From positions 16,109 to 25,359 of the forward strand of contig CAJOCV010000072.1 of NCBI GenBank assembly GCA_905233785.1: a stretch of 9,251 nt of DNA, read 5' to 3'. How positions within the stretch are numbered: position 1 is the first letter of the stretch; every line of letters begins with the position of its first letter. The DNA comes from an uncultured Oscillospiraceae bacterium. Its GTDB lineage: Bacteria > Bacillota > Clostridia > Oscillospirales > Oscillospiraceae. Made by a program: the position numbers and the translations under genes. Positions 1-7,438 of the stretch are shown here, in pieces. Below the pieces are notes generated by a model, which was not told where the DNA came from, ran no database searches, and saw only the letters and a program-made list of their open reading frames with translations.

Positions 1-31
1 AAAAGAATTTGAAATAGAAAGTGTGAACACT

Positions 32-535
32 ATGGCGCTTCGCAATATTTTGACCAAGGAACAGCCTCTGCTGTATAAAAAGAGCCGTGTAGTCACGGAC
101 TTCAATCCCCGACTGCACCAACTTCTGGACGATATGCGCGAGACATTGTTGTCCGCAAACGGCGTCGGCCTTGCTGCGCCGCAGGTGGGAGTGCTGCGCC
201 GTGCGGTGCTCGTCCTTGAGACCAATGTTCCCGAGGGCGAGGAGGAATATATTATTGAGCTCATTAACCCCGAAATTGTGGAGAGCTCCGGAGAGCAGGA
301 CGGCGCCGAGGGCTGTCTGAGTGTTCCGGGCGAGTACGGCTATGTCAAGCGCCCCATGACGGTGAAGGTCAGGGCGCAGGATCGAGACGGCAAGAGCTTC
401 GAGGTGGAAGGAACCGGCCTGACTGCCCGCTGCTTCTGTCATGAGATCGACCATCTGGATGGTATCATTTTTACCTCGAAGGCTGAGCGTATGCTGTCCG
501 AGGAAGAAATGCAGGACGCGGCGGAGAACGAATAA
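32..535 (+). CDS. def: Peptide deformylase
   Basis: This enzyme removes the N-terminal formyl group from nascent proteins at the ribosome exit, using a bound metal ion. All three family motifs are visible: GVGLAAPQVG (about residues 44-53), EGCLSVPG with its metal-binding Cys, and CHEIDHLDG with the HExxH metal site. The length of 167 residues is normal for a bacterial deformylase. I chose the ATG at 32 because the protein then begins MALRNILTKE, as in many homologues. A GTG at 23 in the same frame would add three residues but has no room for a ribosome binding site, and the frame is open to the window edge. Upstream of 32 there is only a purine-rich stretch, so translation may be coupled to a gene to the left (priA in related genomes; not visible here). 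The gene ends 8 nt before fmt, its functional partner. Confidence 0.95.
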   Translation: MALRNILTKEQPLLYKKSRVVTDFNPRLHQLLDDMRETLLSANGVGLAAPQVGVLRRAVLVLETNVPEGEEEYIIELINPEIVESSGEQDGAEGCLSVPGEYGYVKRPMTVKVRAQDRDGKSFEVEGTGLTARCFCHEIDHLDGIIFTSKAERMLSEEEMQDAAENE

Positions 536-543
536 GGAGCGGT

Positions 544-1467
544 ATGCGAATTGTTTTCATGGGGACGCCGGATTTCGCGGCGGCCTCACTTAAAAAACTG
601 CTGGACGAGCAGTTTGAAATCGTCGGCGTTTTTACCCAGCCGGATAAGCCGAAGGGACGCGGCATGGAGCTGCAGTTCTCTCCGGTAAAGGAGCTGGCGC
701 TCCGAGCGGGACTTCCCGTGTTCCAGCCTGAAAAAATGCGGGACGGAACGGCGTTTCGACAGCTTGAGAGTCTGAAACCGGATATTCTGGTGGTGGTGGC
801 CTATGGGCGCATCCTGCCGGACGAGATGCTGGCGCTGCCGAAATACGGCGCGGTCAACGTTCACGGCTCGCTGCTGCCGAAGTATCGCGGTGCGTCGCCG
901 ATTCAGGCGGCGGTTCTGAACGGCGACACCGTCACGGGTGTGACGACCATGTACCTTGCTCACGATATGGACAGCGGCGATATTATCTATACCGCCCAGA
1001 CCCCGGTGGGCGAGTTTGAGACCTCGGGCGAGCTTTTCGAGCGGCTGATGGTCATGGGCGCTGAGCTTCTCACAAAGACCCTGCGGGACATCGAAGCCGG
1101 TACCGCACCGCGCACACCGCAGGATCACAGCAAGGCAAGCTATGTCAAAATGCTGGATAAATCCGATTGCCCGATCGACTGGAATCGGACGCCGCGCGAG
1201 ATCGTCAAGCATATCTGCGGTCTCCAGCCCTGGCCTGTCGCCACGATGGAGCTGGAGGGCACGGTCTACCGCGTCTTTGCCGCCGCCTACACAGAGCGCC
1301 ACACCGCCCTTGCGCCCGGCAAGGTCGTCGCCGCCGGAAAGGACGGTCTGGAGATCGCCTGCGCCGGCGGGGAAACCCTGCTCATCACCGAGCTGCAGGC
1401 GCCCGGGAAGAAACGCATGAAGGCCGCGGATTTCCTGCGCGGTCACGCCATCAAGGCGGACGGCTGA
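544..1467 (+). CDS. fmt: Methionyl-tRNA formyltransferase
   Basis: Transfers a formyl group from 10-formyltetrahydrofolate to the methionine of initiator tRNA, making the substrate that deformylase later processes. The N-terminal formyltransferase fold starts with MRIVFMGTPDF. The catalytic signature follows: N105 and H107 in VNVHGSLLPKYRG, and D143 in HDMDSGDII. The C-terminal domain (about 205-307) that binds the tRNA acceptor arm is complete, ending with the typical KRMKAADFLRG segment. The length of 307 residues is standard. An AAGGAG ribosome binding site (534-539) overlaps the def stop codon, so the two genes are closely coupled. The stop codon TGA shares its final A with the ATG of rsmB. 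A GC-rich antisense open frame covers most of this gene but shows no family motifs. Confidence 0.97.
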   Translation: MRIVFMGTPDFAAASLKKLLDEQFEIVGVFTQPDKPKGRGMELQFSPVKELALRAGLPVFQPEKMRDGTAFRQLESLKPDILVVVAYGRILPDEMLALPKYGAVNVHGSLLPKYRGASPIQAAVLNGDTVTGVTTMYLAHDMDSGDIIYTAQTPVGEFETSGELFERLMVMGAELLTKTLRDIEAGTAPRTPQDHSKASYVKMLDKSDCPIDWNRTPREIVKHICGLQPWPVATMELEGTVYRVFAAAYTERHTALAPGKVVAAGKDGLEIACAGGETLLITELQAPGKKRMKAADFLRGHAIKADG

Positions 1468-2780
1468 TGGCGCATCAGGCGAGACAGGCGGCGCTGGAGG
1501 CGCTGCGCCGCTGCCGACGGGACGGCGCGTGGTCAGCTCAGGCGATGGACGCCGCGATTAAAAAATACGATCTCGACCGGCGGGATGCTGCGCTGGCCTC
1601 GCGCCTTACGCTTAGCGTCTTGCAGAACGGGGACTACCTTGATTTTTATTTAAACCAAGTTTGCGATCAGCCCATCGAGCCCGGCCTTCGGGAGCTGCTG
1701 CGCCTCGGCGCGTCGCAGCTTTTGCTTACGGAGCGTATCCCCGCCCATGCGGCGGTGGGGGAGACCGTGGCGCTTTGCCGCGCAAACGGCTATTCGAGAG
1801 CCGCGGGACTTTGCAACGCAGTCCTGCGGAGACTTGCGGAGAATCGCGATCATCTGCCGGAAATCCCCGGCAGGGGGACGGCGGAGTATCTGCATCTGCG
1901 TTACAGCCACCCCAAGTGGCTGGCAGAGCGGATCATAAGCGAGCACGACTACGCCTTTGCGGAGGCGTTTTTTCGGAAAAACAATGAGCCCGCGCCGCTG
2001 ACGATTCAGGTGAACACGCTGAAGGTGAGCGCGGAGGACTATGGCAGAGCCTTGGCACGCCAGGAGATCGGCTTTGAAGCCGAAGCGGCGCTTCCCGGCT
2101 GTTTTACATTGCCCGGCGGCAGCGTGACGGCCTTACTGGGCTTTGCCGAAGGGCTTTTCTATGTGCAGGACAAGGCCGCCCGCGCCGCTGTGGAGATCGC
2201 AGCCCCAGAGAAGGGGATGCGTGTGCTGGACGCCTGCGCCGCGCCCGGCGGCAAGAGCTTTGCCGCCGCGCTTCGTATGGCGGACGAGGGGAGCATCCTC
2301 TCAAGAGACCTGCAGGAGAAAAAGTGCGCCCGTATCCGGGAAGGCGCGGAGCGGCTTGGAATAGAGTGCATCGAGACGCAGGCGGCGGACGCCAGGGCTT
2401 TCCAACCGGAGCTGGAGAATGCCTTTGATCTGGTGATGGCGGATGTGCCCTGTTCCGGCCTCGGCGTCATCGGAAAACGCCCGGAGATCCGGCAGAAGAA
2501 GGAAGAAGAGATCGCGGCGCTGCCTGCCATTCAGGCGGCGATCTTAGAGAACGTCTCCCGCTATGTGAAGCCCGGCGGCGTTCTGCTGTATTCCACCTGT
2601 ACGGTTTTAAACGCGGAAAATACCGAGCAAATACAAGCTTTTTTGCAGACCAATCCAAACTTTCAAGCGGAGGATTTTCGCCTCGGAAGCCTCGCGAGCC
2701 AAAACGGCTGCTATACCTTCTGGCCGCAGCTCGACGGCACGGACGGTTTTTTTGTTTGCAAGCTGAGAAAGAAAAACTGA
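1467..2780 (+). CDS. rsmB: 16S rRNA (cytosine-967-C5)-methyltransferase RsmB
   Basis: SAM-dependent methyltransferase expected to methylate C967 (E. coli numbering) of 16S rRNA. Residues 1 to about 135 form the NusB-like RNA-binding domain, and the rest is the Rossmann methyltransferase. Motifs seen: SAM-binding motif DACAAPGGK (255-263); motif IV DVPCSGLG, whose C329 is expected to release the product; and motif VI YSTCTV, whose C378 is the expected nucleophile. The length of 437 residues is normal. The frame stays open back to 1167 inside fmt, but the correct start is the ATG at 1467. It overlaps the fmt TGA by one base and gives the usual N-terminus (MAHQARQAALEAL). The upstream AAGGCGG is a poor ribosome binding site, so translation by termination-reinitiation from fmt is likely. 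Confidence 0.95.
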   Translation: MAHQARQAALEALRRCRRDGAWSAQAMDAAIKKYDLDRRDAALASRLTLSVLQNGDYLDFYLNQVCDQPIEPGLRELLRLGASQLLLTERIPAHAAVGETVALCRANGYSRAAGLCNAVLRRLAENRDHLPEIPGRGTAEYLHLRYSHPKWLAERIISEHDYAFAEAFFRKNNEPAPLTIQVNTLKVSAEDYGRALARQEIGFEAEAALPGCFTLPGGSVTALLGFAEGLFYVQDKAARAAVEIAAPEKGMRVLDACAAPGGKSFAAALRMADEGSILSRDLQEKKCARIREGAERLGIECIETQAADARAFQPELENAFDLVMADVPCSGLGVIGKRPEIRQKKEEEIAALPAIQAAILENVSRYVKPGGVLLYSTCTVLNAENTEQIQAFLQTNPNFQAEDFRLGSLASQNGCYTFWPQLDGTDGFFVCKLRKKN

Positions 2781-2781
2781 A

Positions 2782-3816
2782 ATGGAAAAAGACATTTTAT
2801 CCATGACGCTTCCCGAGATCGAGGCGGAGTTTGCCGCTCTGGGAGAGCCGAAATATCGCGCAAAACAGGTGTTTGAATGGCTGGGGCGCGGCGTGCGGGA
2901 CTTCGAGGGTATGAGCAATCTGCCGAAGGCGCTGCGCGAAAAGCTCAGGGAGAACTATCGTCTCTACGCGCCGAAGGTGCTGAGCAAGCAGGTGTCTCAA
3001 ATCGACGGCACCATCAAATATCTCTGGGAGTTGTATGACGGCAACGCGGTGGAGACTGTGGTCATGAGCTATCAGCACGGAAACACGGTCTGCGTCTCCT
3101 GTCAGGTGGGCTGCCGTCAGGGCTGCGCCTTCTGCGCCTCCACAATCGGCGGGCTGGTGCGCTCCCTGAACGCTTCCGAAATTCTGGACGAGGTGCTGTT
3201 TTCCCAGCTCGATTCCGGCAAGAAAATTTCCAACATCGTCCTCATGGGCATCGGCGAGCCGCTGGATAACTTCGATCAGGTCATGCGCTTTCTGGAGCTG
3301 GTCAACGACCCCATGGGCATGAACATCGGTATGCGGCACATCTCGCTCTCCACCTGCGGCATCATCGAGCGCTTTGACGATCTGGCGGAGCGCGACCTGC
3401 AGCTTACGCTCTCGGTTTCCCTGCACGCGCCGGACGATGAGACGCGCTCCCGCCTCATGCCCGCCAACCGCGGACGCGGTGTGGACAAGCTGATGGAGGC
3501 TTGCAAGCGCTACTATGAGCGCACAGGACGGCGCATTTCCTTTGAATATGCCATGATCGACGGTGTGAACGACACGGAGTATCACGCGCGACTTCTTGCC
3601 AAACGCGCGAAGACTGTGGGAGCGCATGTGAACCTGATCCCCTTGAACCATGTCGAAGAGCGCGAGTTCAGACCGTCCACCGCGGGGCATATGAAGGCCT
3701 TTATCAAGATCCTTGAGGATGAGAACGTGAACGTCACAGTGCGCCGCCGTCTCGGCGGCGATGTGGACGCAAGCTGCGGTCAGCTGCGCCGCAAAATGCA
3801 GAAAATGAACCCGTAA
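2782..3816 (+). CDS. rlmN: Dual-specificity RNA methyltransferase RlmN (23S rRNA A2503 / tRNA A37)
   Basis: Radical-SAM enzyme that makes 2-methyladenosine at A2503 of 23S rRNA and, in some bacteria, at A37 of certain tRNAs. The iron-sulphur cluster motif CxxxCxxC is C111, C115 and C118. The two extra cysteines of the RlmN mechanism are present: C104, seven residues before the cluster, and C332 in DVDASCGQL near the C-terminus. These match C118 and C355 of the E. coli enzyme by spacing and context. The GEPLDN motif (159-164) is also typical. The length of 344 residues is standard. The start lies 1 nt after the rsmB stop and has no clear ribosome binding site, which suggests coupling. C104 and C332 argue for RlmN. 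The paralogue Cfr (A2503 C8 methylation, resistance) shares the cysteine plan but is less likely in this conserved housekeeping position. Confidence 0.95.
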   Translation: MEKDILSMTLPEIEAEFAALGEPKYRAKQVFEWLGRGVRDFEGMSNLPKALREKLRENYRLYAPKVLSKQVSQIDGTIKYLWELYDGNAVETVVMSYQHGNTVCVSCQVGCRQGCAFCASTIGGLVRSLNASEILDEVLFSQLDSGKKISNIVLMGIGEPLDNFDQVMRFLELVNDPMGMNIGMRHISLSTCGIIERFDDLAERDLQLTLSVSLHAPDDETRSRLMPANRGRGVDKLMEACKRYYERTGRRISFEYAMIDGVNDTEYHARLLAKRAKTVGAHVNLIPLNHVEEREFRPSTAGHMKAFIKILEDENVNVTVRRRLGGDVDASCGQLRRKMQKMNP

Positions 3817-3827
3817 CCTATGGATGT

Positions 3828-3834
3828 GAGGTGA
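3828..3834 (+). promoter_or_regulatory. Ribosome binding site deciding the stp start
   Basis: GAGGTGA lies 8 nt before the ATG at 3843, an ideal spacing. It overlaps the in-frame GTG at 3831, which therefore cannot be the start it serves. This supports a phosphatase of 247 residues beginning MKSFGLTDKG rather than a version four residues longer. Confidence 0.8.
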
Positions 3835-3842
3835 TTTCCCAC

Positions 3843-4586
3843 ATGAAAAGCTTCGGTCTGACGGACAAAGGCAGGGTGCGCAAGGATAATCAGGACAGCT
3901 TTATCATTGAAAAGGTCAAAACGAAGGACTGCCTGATTGTCGCGCTCTGCGACGGGATGGGCGGCGCGAAAGCCGGCGGACTTGCCAGCCAGATCGCAAA
4001 CCGCGCCTTTGTCTCCTGCGTTTACGCCTGGCTCAACACACGCAACAATCGCCCTGTGGACTTTGAGCAGATGCTCAAGAACGCCTGTAAAGAAGCAAAT
4101 GGCGTTGCCTACGAATATTCGCAGTTCAGCGAGGAATTCAACGGCATGGGCACAACCATCGTCGGCGGTGTGATAAAGTCCAACGGTGTCGGGCATATTA
4201 TCAATGTGGGCGATAGCCGCGCCTACCTGATCTCTCGGCGCAACGACACCATCAGTCAGATCACGCGCGACCACTCGCTGGTGGGGGATTTGCTTGAGTA
4301 CGGCGTCATTACCCAGGAGCAGGTCAAGACACATCCACAGCGCAATGTCATCACCCGCGCAGTGGGCACCGATTCCCAGGTGGAGGCGGATTATTTCAGC
4401 TTTGAGCTCGGTATCGGGGACATTCTGCTGCTTTGCTCAGACGGGCTTTCAAACACCCTCACGGACGAGGAAATGCTTGAGCAGGCCAAGCTGCACCGGG
4501 AGCCGGAGGATCTCTGCCGTACCCTGATGGACATGGCGCTATCGCGCGGGGCACGGGACAATGTCACCGTGGTCGCGGTAAAATGA
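3843..4586 (+). CDS. stp: PP2C-family serine/threonine phosphatase (Stp/PrpC)
   Basis: Metal-dependent protein phosphatase, expected to reverse phosphorylation by the kinase encoded next door. The PP2C motifs appear in order: RKDNQDSF with D18; CDGMGGAKAGG with D37 and G38; GMGTTIVGG; INVGDSRAYLI with D124; TRDHSLV; NVITRAVGT; LLLCSDGLSN with D200; and RDNVTVV with D239. D18, D37, D200 and D239 are the expected metal ligands. The length of 247 residues matches the short, soluble Stp/PrpC type with no membrane segment or extra domain. It lies 26 nt after rlmN and 27 nt before the kinase gene, the same phosphatase-kinase order as prpC-prkC in Bacillus. Which proteins it acts on here cannot be read from sequence; the kinase and RsgA are likely by analogy. 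Confidence 0.95.
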   Translation: MKSFGLTDKGRVRKDNQDSFIIEKVKTKDCLIVALCDGMGGAKAGGLASQIANRAFVSCVYAWLNTRNNRPVDFEQMLKNACKEANGVAYEYSQFSEEFNGMGTTIVGGVIKSNGVGHIINVGDSRAYLISRRNDTISQITRDHSLVGDLLEYGVITQEQVKTHPQRNVITRAVGTDSQVEADYFSFELGIGDILLLCSDGLSNTLTDEEMLEQAKLHREPEDLCRTLMDMALSRGARDNVTVVAVK

Positions 4587-4613
4587 GCAAAGCTTCTCTC
4601 AACAGGAGATTTT

Positions 4614-6287
4614 ATGAGTACTGAAAGCTATATTGGCCGCGTTCTCGACGGCCGTTATGAGATACAGAGCGTGATCGGCGAGGGCGGCATGGCCGTGGTG
4701 TACAAGGCGATGGACCACCGCCTGAGCAGGCAGGTCGCTGTCAAAATCATGCGCCAGGAGATGGCGGCAGACGAGGAATTCCGCCGCCGCTTTCTGCAGG
4801 AAGCGCACGCCGTTGCCATGCTCTCCAACCACAATATCGTCGCCATCTACGATGTCAGCCGCTCCAGCTCCATGGAGTACATAGTCATGGAGCTTGTGGA
4901 GGGAATTACGCTCAAGCAGTATATGGAGCGCCGCGGAGCCCTGGGCTGGCGGGAGACGCTGCACTTTACCAGGCAGATCGCCCGTGCTCTCAAGCACGCT
5001 CACGAGCGCGGCATCGTCCACCGGGACATTAAGCCGAACAACATCATGCTCCTGAAGGACGGTACCATCAAGGTGGCTGACTTCGGCATCGCGGCGCTGG
5101 AGAATGAGGCGGTGGAGTCAAACGGTCAGGCGGTGGGCTCCATCCATTATATTGCGCCTGAGCAGGCGCGCGGCGAGAGTCCCGACGCAAGGAGCGACCT
5201 CTATTCTCTCGGCGTCGTCATGTACGAGATGCTTACCGGTGAGAAGCCCTACACGGGCGACACATTGGGCGAGATCGCCGTAAAACACATGAACGCGGAT
5301 CCGGTCCCGCCCCATGAAAAGGTAGCGGATGTGCCCGAAGAGCTGGAGCGCATCACCATGAAGGCAATGAATGCCGATATTTCCGCCCGCTATCAGACCG
5401 CGGAGGAGCTGCTGAGCGATCTGGAAACCTTTATCCAGACCCAGATGCAGCCCAAGGAGGAGGAGAGGCTCGAAAACCCGGATGTGGTGCCCATTCGTTC
5501 GGTGAGCGAGATGAGTCGGGAGAGCTTTCTGCGCCGCCGCAGCCGCTCAGGCCGCGTCAGCTTCATGACCGGCACCTTCGGTGTGCTTTTGAGCGCGGTG
5601 CTCCTTTTTGGCTTCCTCTGGAACTTCTGGCTCAAGGACATCTTTTCCCCGGCGGAGCGGATTGAGCTGCCGAGCTTTGTGGGCAGCAGCTATGAATCAC
5701 TGATGAGCAATCCCAATGTGGGCGGGCTTTATCACTTTGAGGTCATTTTTGTCGTCAATACCGACACCGAGCCCGGCGTCGTGCTCTCCCAGGATCCGGA
5801 GGCCGGACGCAGCATCATGGTCACGCCCGAGGGCATTGACGTGACGCTGATCGTCTCGACGGGCGACACGCTTTCCTCCGTACCGGACGTTATCAATACG
5901 GATTACCGTACTGCGAGCGCCCTTCTGCGCCAGTCAGGCTTCTATGTGGAAATCGAGAACGCCGTATCCGATATTTATACACGAAACTATGTGATGAAAA
6001 CCTATCCCGATGTGGGGCAGCCCTTGGCTACAGGCTCCACAGTCTACCTCACTGTCAGCAGCGGACCGCAGATCATCAACGTGAATATGCCGAATCTGAT
6101 CGGATTGTCCGAAGGGGCGGCGATTCAACAGCTGGAAAACTCCGCGCTCAGCTATGGCGGATCGGAATATGTGACAAGCGACCTCGCGGCAGGTACGGTG
6201 ATCGGACAGAGCGCGGAGGCCTTTACCGAAATTGAGGAGCACAGCAAGGTGATCCTGCGTGTCTCTACCGGGCCTGTGAACGGATGA
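4614..6287 (+). CDS. prkC: PASTA-domain Ser/Thr protein kinase (PrkC/PknB family)
   Basis: Membrane kinase thought to sense peptidoglycan or muropeptides. The cytoplasmic Hanks domain (about 15-275) has the glycine loop IGEGGMAVVY (21-30), K44, HRDIKPNN with D138, DFG at 156-158 and APE at 181-183. A basic, Ser/Arg-rich juxtamembrane stretch (about 302-314) precedes one membrane helix (about 317-338). Three extracellular PASTA repeats follow, at about 349-416, 420-484 and 489-553. The first is the most divergent, and the chain ends with the third. The length of 557 residues is near the usual size for three repeats. AGGAGA (4604-4609) is the ribosome binding site. The activation loop (159-180) contains no threonine, only S169 and S176, which is unusual for this family. 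The gene overlaps rsgA by 4 nt (ATGA). Confidence 0.95.
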   Translation: MSTESYIGRVLDGRYEIQSVIGEGGMAVVYKAMDHRLSRQVAVKIMRQEMAADEEFRRRFLQEAHAVAMLSNHNIVAIYDVSRSSSMEYIVMELVEGITLKQYMERRGALGWRETLHFTRQIARALKHAHERGIVHRDIKPNNIMLLKDGTIKVADFGIAALENEAVESNGQAVGSIHYIAPEQARGESPDARSDLYSLGVVMYEMLTGEKPYTGDTLGEIAVKHMNADPVPPHEKVADVPEELERITMKAMNADISARYQTAEELLSDLETFIQTQMQPKEEERLENPDVVPIRSVSEMSRESFLRRRSRSGRVSFMTGTFGVLLSAVLLFGFLWNFWLKDIFSPAERIELPSFVGSSYESLMSNPNVGGLYHFEVIFVVNTDTEPGVVLSQDPEAGRSIMVTPEGIDVTLIVSTGDTLSSVPDVINTDYRTASALLRQSGFYVEIENAVSDIYTRNYVMKTYPDVGQPLATGSTVYLTVSSGPQIINVNMPNLIGLSEGAAIQQLENSALSYGGSEYVTSDLAAGTVIGQSAEAFTEIEEHSKVILRVSTGPVNG

Positions 6288-7162
6288 GAGAAGGAATTAT
6301 TGTCAAAGCCCTCAGCGGCTTTTATTATGTGAAAACGGAGGAAGGCATTCTGGAATGCAAGGCCCGCGGACGCTTCCGACTGGACGGCACCTCGCCCCTG
6401 GTGGGGGATCGGGTGCGATGCAGTGTGGATTCCGCCGGTCGGGGGCGAATCGACCAGGTGGAGCGGCGCCGCAACTTTTTCATCCGCCCGGCGGTCGCCA
6501 ATCTTGACGCGCTGGTATTCGTCGCGGCGAATGTGAACCCCGTGACCGATCCCTATTTGATTGATCGGGTCTCCGTGATCGCCGAGGAGGCCGGGTGCGA
6601 GCTGATCGTCTGCATCAACAAAACGGATCTGGATCCCGGAGAAGCTCTGGAAAGGCTCTACCGCGCGGCGGATTATCCCGTGATTTTGACCAGCGCGGAG
6701 AACGGCGCAGGAGTGGAAGCGCTTCGGCAGATGATTTCCGGCAAGGTCTGCGCGTTCACGGGGAATTCCGGCGTTGGGAAGACAAGCCTGTTAAACTGCC
6801 TTTCGCCCGGTCTTGCACTCAAAACCGCCGAGGTCAGCGATAAGCTGGGCCGCGGCAAACATACCACACGCCATGTGGAGCTGTTCGACCTGGGAGCGCG
6901 AACATACCTTGCCGATACCCCGGGCTACGCCTCCTTTGAGCTGGAGATGATGAAGATCATCCCCAAGGAGGAGCTGGCGGCGGATTTCCGGGATTTCCGT
7001 CCCTACCTGGGTCGCTGCCGCTTTCTCGACTGCGCCCACCGGAAGGAGCCGGGCTGCGCCGTGACGGAGGCTGTCGCGGCGGGCAAGATCGCGCCGAGCC
7101 GCTATCGCTCATACGAGCGTTTGTATGAGCTGTCCGCCCAGCATAAAGCCTGGGAGGACTGA
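6284..7162 (+). CDS. rsgA: Small ribosomal subunit biogenesis GTPase RsgA
   Basis: Circularly permuted GTPase that acts in late maturation of the 30S subunit. The N-terminal OB-fold (about 1-65) is followed by the G motifs in permuted order: G4 NKTD (112-115), G5 TSA (136-138), G1 GNSGVGKTS (160-168), G2 around HTT (193-195) and G3 DTPG (211-214). A C-terminal zinc site has C245, C250, H252 and C258. The length of 292 residues is typical. The start codon overlaps the kinase stop (ATGA), giving tight coupling. The B. subtilis homologue CpgA/YloQ is a reported substrate of the PrkC/PrpC pair, so the gene order also groups enzymes with a likely target. This is where the tightly packed run of genes ends; a 109-nt gap follows. 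Confidence 0.96.
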   Translation: MREGIIVKALSGFYYVKTEEGILECKARGRFRLDGTSPLVGDRVRCSVDSAGRGRIDQVERRRNFFIRPAVANLDALVFVAANVNPVTDPYLIDRVSVIAEEAGCELIVCINKTDLDPGEALERLYRAADYPVILTSAENGAGVEALRQMISGKVCAFTGNSGVGKTSLLNCLSPGLALKTAEVSDKLGRGKHTTRHVELFDLGARTYLADTPGYASFELEMMKIIPKEELAADFRDFRPYLGRCRFLDCAHRKEPGCAVTEAVAAGKIAPSRYRSYERLYELSAQHKAWED

Positions 7163-7271
7163 GCGGTCAGCGGCCGGTTTTCATACGATTACCGTGAAAG
7201 CTCCGCTTCACATGGATTCATTTGCCTCTCGCATAGTCTGTACAGAATACAGCTGTGGGGGAGGCAATTTT
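7163..7271 (+). promoter_or_regulatory. Gap before the sporulation trio, possible promoter/leader
   Basis: This is the only gap over 30 nt between genes inside the cluster, so it is the natural place for a separate promoter. CATACGAT at 7182-7189 resembles the -10 element of mother-cell sigma factors E/K (consensus close to CATACAAT), but I find no good -35 at the right distance. CATAGTCT at 7232-7239 is a weaker match. An imperfect stem (7194-7211, GTGAAAGC / GCTTCAC) has no T-run and is not a terminator. A 5-bp inverted repeat CTGTA/TACAG spans 7238-7252. Promoter assignment is tentative and rests on the -10 match plus the sporulation genes downstream. Confidence 0.25.
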
Positions 7272-7424
7272 ATGCGCGGAGGTCGGCGAATCGTTTGGGG
7301 CATCACAGCCATTGCGCTGGGGATCGTCATTGTGCTGGCACTGGTACTGCCTTCGCAGGTATGGTGGTTTGCGCTTGCGGCGCTGCTGATTGCTGCGGGC
7401 CTCTGGCTGCTGCGTTGCTGCTGA
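7272..7424 (+). CDS. Small two-helix membrane protein, function unknown
   Basis: A 50-residue protein that I do not recognise as a named family. It begins with a basic N-terminus (MRGGRR), followed by a hydrophobic helix at about 8-26, a short turn with LPSQVWW (26-32), a second hydrophobic helix at about 32-47, and an end in RCC. This predicts a membrane hairpin, probably with both ends inside by the positive-inside rule. A GGGGGAGG ribosome binding site (7257-7264) lies 7 nt before the ATG at 7272. In-frame upstream starts (ATG at 7212, and others inside rsgA) have no such site and would add a non-hydrophobic leader. The gene ends 14 nt before spoVM, with which it is almost certainly co-transcribed. 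A role at a sporulation membrane is a guess from context only. Confidence 0.75.
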   Translation: MRGGRRIVWGITAIALGIVIVLALVLPSQVWWFALAALLIAAGLWLLRCC

Positions 7425-7438
7425 ATAGGAGTGAGCGT

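Noticed and set aside
1..31. 3' end of an upstream gene such as priA
   Set aside because: Stops occur at 10-12 and 15-17 in two frames, but too few codons are visible to assign a gene.
586..1446. Long antisense open frame (286 codons) opposite fmt
   Set aside because: The sense strand carries all fmt motifs. The antisense frame is a by-product of GC-rich codon use and has no recognisable domain or ribosome binding site.
1167..1466. Upstream in-frame extension of rsmB
   Set aside because: It lies inside fmt, has no homology to the RsmB N-terminus, and the overlap-coupled ATG at 1467 gives the normal protein.
2797..3690. Long antisense open frame (297 codons) opposite rlmN
   Set aside because: Composition is rich in His, Arg and Ala with no family motif, as expected for the complement of a GC-rich gene; rlmN is complete on the + strand.
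7194..7211. Terminator after rsgA
   Set aside because: The stem GTGAAAGC/GCTTCAC has a bulge, is not GC-rich and is followed by ATGGATTC rather than a T-run.
7222..7250. Vegetative (sigma-A type) promoter before the membrane microprotein
   Set aside because: TTGCCT is a fair -35, but the bases 17 nt downstream (GAATAC) do not resemble TATAAT.
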